In this document: in pieces, positions 36,254 through 64,000 of the stretch
Layout of the letters: each line of letters begins with the position of its first letter
How positions within the stretch are numbered: position 1 is the stretch's first letter
Source of the DNA: Lethocerus indicus
Lineage: Eukaryota > Arthropoda > Insecta > Hemiptera > Belostomatidae
Length of the DNA stretch: 64,000 bases
Assembly (NCBI GenBank): GCA_019843655.1
Contig: JACDQD010000007.1
Coordinates: 29,496,431 to 29,560,430 of the forward strand
Direction: 5' to 3'
Notes under the pieces: model-generated
Seen by the model: the letters and a program-made list of their open reading frames with translations, nothing else
What the model was told of the DNA's origin: nothing
Databases searched by the model: none
Translations under genes and position numbers: made by a program

Positions 36254-39200
36254 CAATAATTAACTGCTGTCAGAAATTGAACCTGATGCGAGCGGCGCTG
36301 CTGCGTCGCTGACAGAAATAGCCGGCGTTCTCCTCGAAATATTGTCCGAGTGTAAATTGTCGTTCGAAAACCAGATATTGGGCTCGATTGCTTTCTGTCT
36401 GACGCTGAACCTCATACAGGAGCCGTTGAACATATCGCTGATGTTCTGCAAAGTGTTCATACCGGCCACCGCCGACCTCTTCCAGATAAAACTGTCGAAA
36501 GGGACCGATTTGAATATAGTCGTCAGCGAACCGGACACGTTCAAAATGTGCCTCTGCAACGGACTCCTCCAGTTGAACGACTCGTTTTGGTCCAGCGAAC
36601 ACCTCAACTGGAACGATTTGATGTATTCGAAAATATTTCCGATACTCGAGCGCACTGTTTCCGTTATACGCAGTTGACTCTGCTCTCATTCAAGTGTCTG
36701 TTCAGTTGGTTGAGAAAGGTCAATTCGTGCGCCGTCAAATTGTCGCGACGTATCACCGGCGATATAACGATGAGGATACTGAACGTCGTTATGGCCAATT
36801 GGGAAAATCCCATGAACGGCGTCAAAGAACAGAACTTCGATGATATTTGAACAGTTGTTGAACACGATTGAAGTGTTCCAGGACGAAGGCAGCGGTTACA
36901 TTGTTCACTATTCAACTTTTCTTGAAATTGTCCTACACGAACAATCCTGGATGACGAAGAGCAAATATTTTCTCCTTTCAGTACTTCTGCCAAGATGCGG
37001 CGTCATGAAGGTATACATATATATATATACAAGTTGTTAAAGAAATACCTCAATTGAACAATTTAAGTCGATTTTTTTCGTCAATTTATCGAATCGTTTT
37101 ATATTTTTCAGTCTTTGGCACAATTTCCCGATGATTTGGTGGCGGACTTCTGAACAGTTTAGGCGTATCGCATTGGCCTCCGCCGGCACCCGAATTGTAC
37201 AAAGTGTCGATTGAACCGATGAGCGTCGAACAGTGGCAACAGATATTCCTCCAGCCTATCACCAACATTCTCATTTCTTCTAAATACATGTAATTGGCAT
37301 TAAATTAGGGGAGTAGATGGGAATTATGGGGAGCGAATTGTGAGGATGGGTAGGGGGCTGGCGGGTTGGGAGGGCCCGCTCAATTTAATCAATTATTTAT
37401 ACGTTACGTTGTATTATTATTTTTAAATGTAAGCGTATTGAAAATATTAATTATATCGTTTAAACAGGTTGCAGAAACAGAACGTCTTCAACTATTGGAT
37501 ACCGTACACAATAAAAAGTATAAAATCGCTCTGGATCTATTGTGCGACGCCGTTCTCTCAACGGAAATGAAACGTGCATCCTCTTCCGGTAATTTGTATA
37601 TTGAAATTGGGTCGTAAGGAAGGTTACGATTCGATGAAATGGCAGCAGTTGAGCGGTCGAATTATTTGTCGAGAGCGCTCAAACATTCCGGCGAAATGAT
37701 CCGTTCGCAAGCCTTTTCGGTTCTGTGCGTCTCTTGAAATCGACCGTTTCTCCGACCGACCAAAATTTCAGATGGTCGAAAATTTCCTGATAGAGCGTAA
37801 ACGCCGACCACGCCGCCCTCCGCCAGAATATATTGGGCAATTTCACGCGTTTCTCTGCCGTGCGCGACGCCTGTTTGCACGCTCAAAACCAAATATCACG
37901 GTGAGCCCGGCCTTTTCGACAACCGCGCCCTCACCAGAAGCATGATGTTCCTCGAATGGCTCTATAACTTCTTGAAAAGCAATCTCGAAGTCGGCTCCAA
38001 TTATCAAAGGATGTACACCTCTTTGGAGATTTACAAAATAGTGCTGAACTGTTTTTCGAGCGAAACCGGCCAGGGCGGGCGTCCACGGCACAAAGAAAGG
38101 CGAAGTTTCAAGAGCGAGGGCTATAAAGTGATGAAGTACGCAATAGCCGTTGGAAAATGGAGTTTCACTTGAGCACAGCAGGGAAATATTGCTCTACTGT
38201 ATATCTAATCCCGCCGAAGATGTAAGAGAAAGCGCCGGCTTTATACTCGTCGCCTATTTCAAGTTCAACGACAACGAGACTAACAGGTTCGGCGAACTGT
38301 ACAAAAGGCACTGCAGCTGTGCTCCCGATATGATGTTTTATTACGCGAAAGCGGCGCGCTGTTAGTCAAGTGGTGGCGTCGTTGGCGTACAAGAACGGCG
38401 GTCCGGCGGGCTGAGGCACCTCGACCCGGCCGCCAAAGAGGACAGAGTGTCGACGGCGCTGTTGTCGATAGCGGTAGCGCAGTTAGGCCGACCTGAAGGC
38501 CGACCTGTTGAAGGCGGCGTCGCGGCTCGCCTCTGCACGGAGTGCTTTCGGCGCTGCCAGGCTAACGACGGACAGGACCAGCCCGAGTTCGCCTCGCTAA
38601 CGCAATACTGAGCGGCTCAAACTTATTTCAATTATGGAATCGACGGTCGAACACCTGCTCCAGGTACTCACGTCAAATCGTCGAATATTTCAGGTTCGTT
38701 GACAGAAATTTAAATCTCTCCAACACCGATCGCGGTTTCGACTGTACTTTACATGACGACTTTTCATCTTACTTTTATAGAGTACGCGCCGTCGTTTTGC
38801 GAAATGGGCGAAGCTATCGAAAGCGCTGTGGAAGGTTCAGCGGTGAGTATCGAGGAAAGCGACAAACTCAATTGTCTCCGCCCATCAACTCGTCCTCAAC
38901 TGTATATGGCTCAATCTCAGAGTAAGAGAAATCTTTTAAAAGACTTATCCCCAAAAAAAAAATAAATAAAATAAATACCGATATCGATTTATTGCGTGTC
39001 GCTCAGGTCTGCTGTTCACTATCGGCGGTCTAGTGACGAGTTGTGGCGTCGGCGGTATGGGCGACGGCGAGGTGGAGAGGTGTTGGCGGCTGGCGATAAG
39101 CGTTCTGAAACGGTGCCGGCACAAGGCGCTGGAAGTCGCCGGCGCTTCGCTGGCTTCGATAGCGACACGTCCACTTGGCGCTGGGCCACTCTCGCGCTTG

Positions 39201-42200
39201 CCGTCCTCCACACCGGCGTACTCTTGCCGGCCGTGTCCCGGCTGGCGACGCGTCATTGCCGACTCGCTAATACAGCCGTCACCCAATCGACGAGGCGCCG
39301 GCAATGTCCTCTTCTTGCACAGGCTAATCGCCAATGATGCGCGACGAACAAGGTGAATTATACTCCAAAAAGCGGTATCTAACGACGGCGTGATTTTTTT
39401 TTTAATCGGTCTTCAATTCCTAAATATTAGCGGCGATTTAGTCGAAACAAATACAATTCTTAAATGATTAAACTGTAATTCGTGAGAGTAGCAGAATTCA
39501 TCTTAGAAGTTAGGGGTGATGTGACGATTGATTCCCTTTGAAATTAATTACCTTCAATTTAGCGGCAAATTTGAATTAAATAAAGTGTATATTCTATTTC
39601 GATAAAATTGTTTTATCCGATCTGATAACAATATATTAATTAGTTATGAATTGTTTTTCATTAGATTTAAAATTACTGAAATCGTTCACATTGTACACTG
39701 AACTACTCAAAATACGTATTTCTAGAATTTATTTCTATATCTATACATTTCTATCGTTCACTGAAAAAATTTTGATCGAATAATTGTGAAGGGAAAGCGG
39801 CGAATGGAAATCGTTTCAATAATAGCGTAGTACTCGATAATTTTATTAAATCGGATTACGATAAATAATATATATATATCGGCCATCCGCTAACGTATTT
39901 GGTACAAACGGAGGAGAAATAAATAAATTAGTCAATTTTTGTTTTTAGCGTTTTGAACCAGTGTTAAGTAAAACAAACAATAAAACTAATCCGTTTACCT
40001 GATACAATTGCATACACAGTTCTTCTATATAGACACTGGCAGTAAATTTAAATCATCTTCTTTGAATAGAAAATTCAACTGCACAACTCGTTACTGAAAC
40101 AGAAAAATGTTGATACAATGGAAATCCGTTATATCGAGCAGTTTGTACATAGTCAATTTTATACAGATTTCCGTAAATCCGCACTTTTTGTTTTGATATC
40201 GCTCAGCCGTTCCTGCATATCAGCATGAGTCAACTAATGGAGGTGATGAACTGCGAGAATCGCGATCTACCGCAGATAATGCAGCTGTTCAGCATGCTGA
40301 TTCAAGACAGCGAATCGGCCAAGATATGGCCCGATCACGTACATTCCATTCTCCTCAACACTCTGAACACGATCAATTACAAAGCTGGCCCGTCAGGTAC
40401 AGATTGTACAAAAATATTTATTCGTAGTTAATTAGTCGGCGAAAAAACTTTTCAACTATTGTCCCGTTTCAGGAATGCATCGCTGCAGCTATTCGTCGCC
40501 ATGGAGTACCGAAACTGATCGGTCAGCGGAAGAGACAAAGAAGATGACAGCGGCTGCCGTGCTACCATCTGGCCTACGAAGAGCTTCTGTACCACGCCGA
40601 ACCTCTGGTCAAAGCGCTCTTGGACCAGCTGGAAGAGGGAGCGTCAACCGACTCAAGTCGAGCACGCAAAATTGGTACCCGTTCTGGCGCTCCTCTCAAT
40701 CTATCCGTTGGCCTGCTGACGATTATCGACAGAAGTCTGGAATCGGTTTTTCAGAAATTCATCGACACCACCCAAAAGCTGATGTCAAGTAAATTGCACA
40801 GCGTACGATATTTGGCAGCCAAAGCGAACGCCTGGTTTTGCAGTTACAGTCAAGTGGCGACGCTAATTAAAACAAGAGTTTGGAAAATTGTAACTTTCAT
40901 AAACGACCGCGGTTCAAAACGAAATCAAAACTCAGAACGACCTGCACGGTTTCCTTTTGAATACCAAATTTCTCTACAGCCGATTCTTGGAAGAGAAAGA
41001 GGGAAATTTGGCTTTGAAAGAACAGGTAGAAGACATCGGACGATCCATGGCGGAGTTGACTGGAGTGAAGGACAGCGCGAGCATTTCTTACGCCTGCAGG
41101 GCGATACTGTGCGAGTTGACGGGTCACGACGATGCGATACAGGCCGTTAAACAAATAGAAGATACCAGTCTAGAGATAGACCTGAGCAAAGCGTATCCCC
41201 ACAGGTCGATCGGTATTTACCAGTGGTGACTCACGAAAATAGAGAAAATCGTCGAAAATTGTTCCCTAAATGAATTGATAGAGGTTCTGTCGTCGGGCCT
41301 ATTGAACTCGCCGCATTACGAAGTGCACAGAGCGTGTTTGAAAGGTCTGAAAATACGAGTGGTGCGACCAATTTGAATCGGTGGCCAACGGAGCGCTGAA
41401 CGTACTGTTCCAGTACATTAACGACACCGCCAACGGCCGCGATTCCAACGAAGCTTTAAGCGGCCCTCGAAATCGTTAGCGGTACAGCGTAAGCGGTCTG
41501 AACGTGAACGCGGAAAACGTCGTCAGGTCGCTGTGCGAACCGTCCGACGCGGAGGGACGGAATTTGTCGAAGCGCTTGCGTTCGGTGATGTGCGCCGTGC
41601 TAGCGGCGGTAGCGCCGACGACATCGATTACGGTACAGCGGCGGAGGTGGTGGCGAGGCTGTCGGACAACTGCAATCCGCGCAAGTGCGACGAGGACTGC
41701 CGGCTCAACGCCGCCAAAGGGTTGGCCGCTTTGGCGCCGCTGATAGCCGCCTGAGGGCGGACGATTTGTGCGAGCTGAAGGCCGCTCTCTGGGAATCCGC
41801 CGTCGCCATCCTCCAGGACGAATATCCGTCCGTCAGAATAGAAGCCGGCAAATTCGTCCAACGACTGGTCGGCGCCGACGCCGATATCTGGAATCCGTGA
41901 CGTCGCTCTTCACTACCTCTTCCAGGAAAACACTCTGAGAAAACTCCTACCGAAAGAATTTATCTTAAAGTGTCTTTGGAACAAATTGAAATGTACCGCG
42001 TTAGAACTGGACTGCTTGGACTACCTATTGACGAATCGATCGTCAATCCTTACGAGAACGGAATTGCTAATATATACGAAGAAAATGTAAAAGTTATTGG
42101 CGCCGCCACTAAAAGCTTATTGAATTTAGTGAGCAACGACGAAATGTGGAAAACCCTACTGCAGGAGGAAGTAATTCCCCATCTCAAGGAATTGAGAGAT

Positions 42201-42405
42201 CAGTGTCTCAAATTTCTTACATTCAGCAGCGACCACGTACTAACGGATAACATTATGTTGAACGAGACTGGTATGTAGTTTCAAGAAACTGGGAAACCAG
42301 TGTAAAGTTATAAATGCCATTAATAATAGCGGGCTGGATAAGGACCTGGAAATGTTCCAATACAGGTTTCAAAGTTTCGTTGAACAATTGGAGTTCAATA
42401 AATGA
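36254..42405 (+). CDS. THADA: THADA homologue (tRNA 2'-O-methyltransferase regulator, DUF2428 / Trm732 family)
   Basis: A large HEAT/ARM-repeat protein that partners the FTSJ1/Trm7 methyltransferase for tRNA position 32. Visible exons: 36254-37010, 37112-37289, 37468 to about 38690, about 38770-38921, 39007-39352, 40207-40396, 40473-42405. They total about 1,590 codons against 1,700-1,950 in animals, so N-terminal exons are missing. Landmarks in order: ILSECKLSFENQILGSIAFC; WMTKSKYFLLSVLLPRCG; MMFLEWLYNFLKSNLEVGSN; SPLHGVLSAL; QLVLNCIWLNLR then VERCWRLAISVLKRCRHKAL (DUF2428 core, tryptophan and CRHK region); AGNVLFLHRLIAND; MSQLMEVMNCENRDLPQIMQ; NASLQLFVAM; VRYLAAKANAWF; LHGFLLNTKFLYSRFLEEKE; C-terminus QSFVEQLEFNK-stop. 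The frame changes often, about every 150-300 bp, as in neighbouring genes. Family assignment rests on the order and character of these segments. Confidence 0.85.
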
Positions 42406-43199
42406 CCTAGTTTCGAATTTAAATCGCCGCCTGAACTATAATCAAATTAACGCCAACAGAACGTACGGTTCCGTTTCCGAATTGGTTCCGGGACACTAAT
42501 TTCTCTACCAACAAATACTAGGAAATCGCGACATAAGTTTCAAGCCGTTCCTTAAAATAAAGTGTAAATTGTGGAGTGCTCAATATCTTTCGGCCGATGA
42601 CGTAAACGTAAATCAGTTGAGATATGTCCAAATAAGCAGGCTGTGTGTAAAGATACAACTTATGTGTAAATATTCCTGTAAGTATCTTGTAAGCACAATA
42701 TTGCTGTAACGTCGAAGTGTATCACAAACAAATGTACATTTATTGTTCGTAATAATTATTTCCGTCAATAATACCCGATAACTAAAATATTTTATGTACT
42801 GGATTTTGTAGTTTGAGTCGGAAGTTATTTGTTAATGAAATGTGTGTTTTCTGGAGGAATTATATCGAGATAATAATTTAAATGAGGATAAAAGTATTAA
42901 AGGTGTAAATATTTTAATTGTTTTTAGATTTTACAAAATAAAAATTAAGTTATTTGTTTTCGGATGTTGTTTTTTTTTTATTTTTGAGAGCCTTTTTGTT
43001 TATAAATTGTGTCCCGTTTGTTAAAATTTGTTTTTCAACAAAATACGTTAATTACAATTCATTTTATTTCGATTCGCTTAATAATTAATACAGGGTACGT
43101 AAAGGCCTCCGAATATTAAATATACTGTATGTACCGCAATTGAAATAAATAAATCGCTAAATAGTAAACCGATCGTAATTGTACAATTTTTTTTGTCAT
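42406..43199. other. Convergent 3' region between THADA and NAA38
   Basis: AT-rich 0.8 kb between two tail-to-tail genes. ACAAAATAAAAATTAAG near 42933 and other AATAAA-type motifs on both strands could serve as polyadenylation signals. No gene seen. Confidence 0.5.
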
Positions 43200-46049
<2,850 letters not shown>

Positions 46050-47175
46050 CACCTTTCAGAATAGTGAAATTACAATCAACGAAATTTACATTTTACACAG
46101 CGGAAGGTTATATAACAGCTCGCTGTATCGCAGTGGCCGTAACGAACCCTAGTTGAAATATACATAAATACATAATTATACCGAATAAATAATAAATTAG
46201 CCGTTTCTTTGGACTCGAATCGGCACTATTACTTCGAGCGGATGATAATTTATATTTATGCGAATAAATAATATCAGTATATAATTTTTATAATAATTCG
46301 CCGCTAATGGAATTGGGTCAATTTCGACACGAATTAAAAATATAACGAGTTATTATTATCACACCGTATATTTATTTCGCACTGCGATAGAGCCGTATTC
46401 AAGTTTTTCTCCAATATTAACTGGTAATACGTCTAGTAATATAGTGATGTTTTGAACAAGTTGGCTGCCATGAATAGTCGGCCATTTCACTAAACACTAA
46501 ATTCCGTATCATATTCGAGTCCATAAAAATTATAATTATTATAAATTATATTTTTTTTCCCCAACCCAAAACTTTGTATTGTCAAATTATCCCTACATAT
46601 CGTATTTCTATAACTCCTCCTATAAGCGAGTTATACAGCTAGGCTTATAACCGAATAGGTGTATAGGTATAATAATAAGACAGAAAGAAGTCATCAAATA
46701 CTTTTAACAATTTAAATTAAATAACACTCATCACTGATTCGGATTTCAAATTATTTTTGTATTTTGCAAAAATTCCGAATCAATTAAAAATATTTTTAAT
46801 TTTCTCACAGAAAATTGCACACGTCTGCCAACTTGAAACTGCAATTTATTTCATCCTCCCCTGGAATAAACATTACAATTTCATCCTGGAAAATTGGGTC
46901 ATCTCGAATATTCAATAATAATAATAATAATAATATTTTATCTCGCATATAGTTTATATATTGCAAATAAAAAAAAAAAATTAGATTCAGACAGAAACTA
47001 AGATCCAAGGAATATTTGTATAAACACACACAGAACACAAGTTTGATATACATTAATCTGTTTTATTCAAATACTGACATAAATACCCATGTTATTAATT
47101 GACCTAAATACAATATTTAAAAATATAACAGTGATCAAATCACAAATATTGAATACTCTGTTTATACTAAATTTA

Positions 47176-47176
<1 letters not shown>

Positions 47177-47232
<56 letters not shown>
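47177..47232. repeat. (AT)n microsatellite
   Basis: Uninterrupted AT dinucleotides. Confidence 0.97.
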
Positions 47233-47240
<8 letters not shown>

Positions 47241-48186
47241 TATGTACACAGGTTACAAAGAATGGCATAAAGAATATAATGTGAGTGGAATATATTAAGA
47301 TCTATAAATTCAACATTCATACAGAATTAGAAGAAGGCTGAAATAAATAAAATGTTCAACAGCTAAAAGAAACGTTAAACTACGTCTTAAATAAATGATT
47401 ACTTACAGTAAACGAAAAAAAAAATAAATATTTACAGATCTAGATTGGATCGAATACAATTAACAATAATAATATGTGATGCGTAAAATTAAAATTTTTT
47501 TCATTCTTAGAACAATCTTAAAAATTAAATGGAATTTAAGTACTCCGTATAAAATTCGAGATTCCTAACTATAAAAGGTACTCTCTGACTTCATATAACC
47601 GTTTACAACAACAATGGTTTAATTTATGCGTCGAATATACAATAATTCCACATAAACGGATTTGGTGTTTTATATTTCTAAGGCACACGCTATACTGATA
47701 TCTAATAATGTCGTCACACGCACACACTCACGCCGCATACGGTCATATATAAAATAAATAATTTACTATATATATATGTATATATTGCTTTTTTTTTTTT
47801 TTTGTTCGTAAGATGTTATTAAGAGCACTTAAATATTGCTTAATTGTTATTATTTACAGGGCAGATCATTTTCCTTCGAAAAGAAAACTAATAACAAAAA
47901 GGTGGTACTAATATACAAATTGGACAAAATATATTTGGTAGAAATTATGGACCGGGTCCTTTCGCAATAAGTAAAACTCAGATTATAATAAGATAACGAT
48001 TTTGTAGATACAACACCGTGTAATTATAGTTTTATATAAAATTACAAATAAAAATGGAATGAAAACGCTTACGATAGTTTTATATTAATTTTGCAGGCAG
48101 ATAAGAGTATTGCGATTGAGGATATGAAACGGTGATAAAGAATATCAAAAGTGTATCCTATATCTAGCGTATCCTTTCGGATACAT

Positions 48187-48254
48187 ACGTAGCTCGGTCG
48201 GTAAAACGTTAAGCTACTAGAATTTAACGAGGATCTTTTGAACTATAGATCGCC
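48187..48254 (+). pseudogene. Degenerate tRNA-like sequence (possible SINE head)
   Basis: TAGCTCGGTCGGTAAAACG matches the D-arm/A-box of animal tRNAs (TAGCTCAGTCGGTAGAGC). It is followed by GTTAAGCTACTAGAATTTAA, where an anticodon arm would be, and by AGGATCTTTTGAACTATAGA, in the place of a decayed T-arm. No acceptor stem pairs well, so it is not a working tRNA. The resemblance may be fortuitous. Confidence 0.35.
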
Positions 48255-50865
48255 AATTGGAAAAGATCGTAGTCTTGTCTTTTATTCATCGAATCCACCA
48301 ACGAAAATTTTACTTTATTTGGCACAGAATACATATTGACCGAACGCTTAAAGTAAAACTGAAAATTAATTCAATTATAAAAACACCTTACAATGAAGTA
48401 CACATTAAATTAAAGTGCGATGATCGATAGTCTAAACAAAAAAAAATATATAAAATAAAGCGTTAAAAGCTTAATACAATCAATACCCAATAGTATCAGT
48501 TAAGATATTTCACAGGTTAAACAGTTGAAATAAGGAAATTATAAATCGTTAATAAATATATATTAATAGAAAATGTCGGTTCTGTACTATAGAGGTTGTT
48601 CTACATCCGTAACCATAGAAGGAAGAGCAGGTACAAATATATTAAAAAAAAAAAAAAAAAACATTAGTAAAGGTACAATTAATCGATGCCTTCTGCCATC
48701 TTTGACTCATAAATAAAAAAAGTCATTTCAATTTCAAATACAAAATTTGACATACATCAAATTTCGCAATGGGGAGAAATATATATATACAACGATATAT
48801 ATATTTTGTTTAAAAATAAGTAAATACCTAATATCGTGATAGTCAATTCGAGTCGATAGAGACACCAGCAGGATTTGAAGCCGTCATTTGAGTCAATGGG
48901 TAAATTTTTCAGAGGCACAATTTTCACACAAATTTCAATTAAATATAACAATTAACTCTCCAGGGAAAGTTCCACATTCATCCGCTTTCGTATTCCTATT
49001 AAATTCACTCATTTATACTCGAAATAAATTTTTCTCTTAAACGTCCGACTATAAAATTTACAATACAAAAATTAATTAACAGCCGTTTATAAATAATTGA
49101 ATTTTTTCGAGTAAATAATTTCAAACGATCGTAGTCGAAATGTCAAATTTTTCAATTCGTGACACGAACGGTAATAAATACGTCTAATTATAAATTTTAA
49201 TATACATAGGTCAGTTTTTTAAAATAAACGCGTAATTGTGAAATAACTGCCACGTTAAACCAGTTTCCTTAAATAAAGTAATATTCATTATAGTAGATAT
49301 ATTATACAACTCGCCGCTTATTTTAAATAACCGGAAATTACGAAAATATTCTCATCTAACAAATACTAACGGCCGTCGAAATAAACGTAAGTTAAAATTT
49401 AAATTAGAAGAAAATACCGTTAAACTAACTTAGCCCAACCTGTCCTATACTTTAACTTAACTGTAAATTGGTGCTCGATTAAAATTTCAATAATAACAAT
49501 TATTGGCGTGACGGTACGCTTAACGAAATAACAGCTTTGAGCTGACGACTAAACTATGTTACGACTGAATATTGGTCATATCCTTGGCATCTGTTAAATA
49601 ATCTGAAAAATACATATTGCGCTTTTAAAGCGATGCGCAGTCAACTTGATCACTCGACAAAGCGACAACGGACAATACCCACTTTAATACTGCATCCTTA
49701 ATATTTCATTTTTTCATATTGTTCGCAACACGAATTAGTTCGGAGAAGTTTCAATTACGACATTACTTCTTTGGTCTTCGCGTTTGAACAAGAAAGAAAT
49801 TCGTGTAATTTAATCTACGAGAAAATGATCAGGGCTCCGAGAATCTGATGGTCCGAGGCTTAAGACGGTTAAGAAAAATAAATAAAGTTTGAATTATTAA
49901 GTAGGGGACACTACTATATATAGGGGACATTATGATCTTTAAAACATTACCGACTATTTTTTTTTTTTGGGTTTATTTCAGAAGAAAACTCACAAAGTTA
50001 TAAATTACCGTAAACAGGAATAAACCAACGGTCGAAAAGTGCAGCACCGATCAGATTTAAAATAATTTTCTGTCCGAAATATCATCAGTTGGAATAGGCT
50101 TTTGCCTACAGTAAAAGCGATTTCTCCGATTAAACCGATACAAGAAGTCAAATGAAATTTTAAATAAAATAATTTAACTAAACAATTTTTAGTGACACAT
50201 ACAACATAATGCATCTAATAGGCGGTCGCCCAAAATTAAACCCGGTTCCAATATTTTCACTATCACTGACAGTAATACAGTTGGGTCACTTAAACGCTTT
50301 AGCCGTTAAATAGTAGTAGTTTTACAAACGGGATGATAAATTACTCGGTCGATATATTTTTTAAGTTCACGATAATATCAAAGTAACATTGCTAAAATGC
50401 CGCTTCAATGTCAACTGACACGCATTTCTACTGTATTATTGATGCGATGCTACTGACAATGGAGAGACGTTGAAACGTCCCTAGCTCAGGAGCAAATAAG
50501 TGAACGGAAACGGAAGAATTGCGTTCACGAATTAGCCGAATATATATATAAATTAAAATAAACGATCGAGGATTTAATTAGGAGAATATATTTGGAATCG
50601 GAAAACTAAGTAGTTAACGAAATGCTATTCCCATTTTATAGTACTCAAGTGAAATAGTGGAGATTAAATTAATTGTGTGACTCGTATTGGAGCCGTTATA
50701 AAACTATTTCTTGTAATCATTACCCGTAAAAAATATATTTACGGGCGTGTTTTTGCCAGTCTGCGGTATAGTAGTATCTATAAATAAATAAAACCTGGTG
50801 GTGGCGGGTTGGGGTCCCCGGTGGAGGTGAGATGGCGGAGAGGCTGGCCGGCTGGGACGGTAGAG

Positions 50866-61651
<10,786 letters not shown>

Positions 61652-62892
61652 CTTTCCCGCTTATAAAAAAAAAATAGACAGACCTCTCGTTAGTCATATT
61701 CGAGAAATCGAATACAAAATGAATTTTTCGTCATTATACAATGATATTTCGGCAGCATGAAGCTTTTTCCACGTCGATAAAATCGAATATAAACTGAGGA
61801 TGAAATATACGCATATGAAATTAGAACAGATGCTCTTGAAAAATCACTAAAAATGCAGTAAAATATATTGGGATTTAAGAGACAAATCTTTAAATCCGAA
61901 CATTACATTAGTTTTTTCTCCATAATTGTTTTTCGTGCAAATGTGCGATTGCCAATATCAGCGATTGCTCTGCGATACGGAGAGAGCGGGTTATGCTCGT
62001 ACAATCGTTTTATTTTCATAATGATTCTAAAACCAAATCTGATTTTGAGATATTTTTGATGCTGGAGGTTGTCAATAACTAAGCTTTTTATGACGAAGGT
62101 AAAAGAATACCTAAATCGATTTTAGTCTTATACGATAACGCCGATATAAAAGCGCATTCTACCAATTCCAAATAGACAAAGCATGCAAGCTGCGACTATG
62201 ACAAAGCGTCATAGAACAGTTTATCGGACCGAAAACCTGTTTTTGAATACGAGTATACATACTCTAATTTGATAACTAGGTCTACATGTATTGTCGGAAA
62301 GCTTTTATCGGACACCAATACCAAATATATACTATAGCTATTAATCAAAGCTTAATAGATACGGATTATCTTCTTGCAGATGCTGCTGTAATGTGGTACC
62401 GACTGCTACTTTACGAGTGGATTCTAAAAGTAATATTATATTTCTATAGTTATTGTTTATAACAATATTCCTGTATCGCTGAGATTTAAAGCAGGCGAAT
62501 CGGGCAGCTAACAAAAGTTTAAATCTTATTTGGGAATTATTTCAACTCCACTCAAAATTGCATTGAAACATAATGGATTACACGATTAGGACAATAAATT
62601 ATACCATATTACTTTCCGAATGGACTATCGGAATTCTCGATTAAACGGAGACTCGAATCTATAGCCGCTGAGCCATTGCAGTTCCTAAAATTATTTAAAT
62701 TTCCCAAACGACAAAATTGTTTTAATTAAATTATATTGTTACTCAAAACTGACGGAAAATACATTTTTGTTCGTTTAGAAATAGCATGATAACAAAGTTG
62801 AGAACAGTGAATAAGAAGAATAAATAGGAACTAGAATAAACGGCATGTCATCCACACTTTCTAGGTTTTGAGACAAAACCCAATACCAATTA

Positions 62893-62939
<47 letters not shown>

Positions 62940-64000
62940 GAATTTAATGGGTATGTCAGTTTTGTCATAAGCTGGAATCAAACTAGCAAAACACTACACT
63001 CCAGGATAATTGTATAAACTGCTCAGTTATCATTATTTCTAACAATATAAGCACTGGAACTAATTTTCTGCGTGATGCTTGAATTGTAGAAAAATTCGTT
63101 ATAAATACCGATTAATAACGATGATAGCAGGAAAACAAACAGTGACTGGTGAAACACCGTTGTTTGGTTGTTAAAAGTTAAAACTGTATTTCTAATAATG
63201 ATAATCCCAAGCTGAGTATTCATTTTAAAGAAAACATATCAACGCACTATTGAAATGCGCTATCGTTTAAAGAATCGTCCTTACAGAAACAGCGATGAAT
63301 TCTCAATAATTTCATATAAATTTAGTTATGTAATTTTGTTTAGTAAATTATAAAATATTTATTTACAGTGAACCAATGAAGGAACAAAACCATTTTTACC
63401 ATTAAAGTATGAATAAGGTCAAAAAGGTAGAATGACCCACTACTGGAATCCTTGACATAGCTGAATAGTAAATAAACTTTTTTAAAGTGAAATGATGATT
63501 TTTTAAGTTTTATGTTTTTAAATTACATCGCATATTTACCATACTTACTTGTTCTGTTTGTTTTCTAACATATTTATTTTAACTGCACAAAAAATACGAC
63601 ATGAAAAAGTAGTTACACTGTCGAAGTACATTTAAATATAAAAAATTGCCTTGTGTAACAAGGCACAAACAATAAGATGATGACCTAATTATAAGAAGAA
63701 AATTGTATAAATTACTGGCATTAAAGCTTCTTAAGTAAACTCATAAAATATCAAATACTTATTTTAACACATCACATAAATAATCACAGATTATATATTT
63801 TTTGTAACACATAGAGCTGAATATCAAACAAATCTCATTTAACAAGATAATGAAATTTTGCAATGGTCAAAAACAACTATGAAATAAAAATTCTATAAAA
63901 ATTTGTAACTGAGAGATGTCAATAAGCTGATTTGTCACAGTTCAAATTTTAACGTGTCACTAATATAAGTATAGACGTAAAATAAATTAATAATGCCTAA
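61652..64000. other. AT-rich upstream region of PAK4, no gene recognised
   Basis: The sequence just above 61651 has TTATAAG followed by CGGGAAAG before the ATG, which may be an acceptor for a 5' UTR exon further up. The rest is AT-rich, with an (AT)n tract at about 62897-62937, and has no supported exon. Confidence 0.5.

Larger units (their letters stand above)
46050..50865. other. AT-rich intergenic DNA between NAA38 and PAK4
   Basis: No exon could be supported over 4.8 kb. Contents: simple (TAA)n at about 46916-46936, an (AT)n tract at 47177-47232 and a degenerate tRNA-like segment near 48190. The part next to 50866 should contain the PAK 3' UTR. Confidence 0.6.

Noticed and set aside
36254..42405. 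THADA as a pseudogene
   Set aside because: Splice sites and conserved blocks persist along 6 kb, and equally essential neighbours show the same density of frame changes.

Overview
The window is nuclear DNA of an invertebrate animal, AT-rich and intron-bearing. A crustacean or other arthropod is my best guess: the mitochondrial thioredoxin has an acidic residue in its active site (WCDPC), a secreted Thr/Pro-rich protein has an arthropod look, and (AT)n and (CT)n microsatellites are very abundant. A TMEM218 gene implies a ciliated lineage. There are no bacterial operons, rRNA genes or CRISPR arrays. Nearly every conserved gene can be read only by allowing single-base frame changes inside otherwise well-conserved exons with intact splice sites. 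I take these as uncorrected long-read indels, not pseudogenes.

Layout. 1-8222 is satellite DNA: a 104-bp satellite (about 13 copies), then a degenerate short-unit satellite in three blocks separated by two unique islands. 8223-10138 has no recognised gene. 10139-12260 (-) encodes an unrecognised secreted protein with repeated Leu-Gly motifs. 13140-13631 is a Tc1/mariner-like MITE. 17927-19463 (-) is mitochondrial thioredoxin (TXN2-like). 21279-21585 (-) is TMEM218, head-to-head with DDX11 (+, about 22100-29358, 17 exons). 32823-33812 (+) is COA6. 36254-42405 (+) is THADA. 43200-46049 (-) is NAA38, tail-to-tail with THADA. 50866-61651 (-) is a group II p21-activated kinase (PAK4/mushroom bodies tiny) in ten exons. 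The remaining intergenic DNA is AT-rich and shows no recognisable gene.

The genes are unrelated housekeeping or signalling functions: mitochondrial redox and cytochrome oxidase assembly (TXN2, COA6), ciliary transition zone (TMEM218), sister-chromatid cohesion helicase (DDX11), tRNA 2'-O-methylation cofactor (THADA), NatC N-terminal acetylation (NAA38) and Cdc42 effector kinase (PAK4). Nothing suggests that they form one pathway.

The most distinctive content is mobile and repetitive. About 16 copies of one palindromic foldback element lie between 14 and 60 kb, mainly inside introns. Three pairs are joined by the same 55-60 bp linker, which occurs in both orientations. A Helitron remnant with a canonical 3' end (hairpin, 10-nt spacer, CTAG, T) sits about 50 bp from the CRIB exon of the PAK gene. 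The 3' end of TMEM218 has been amplified as a minisatellite, and two compound microsatellites of about 600 bp lie in inverted orientation around THADA.
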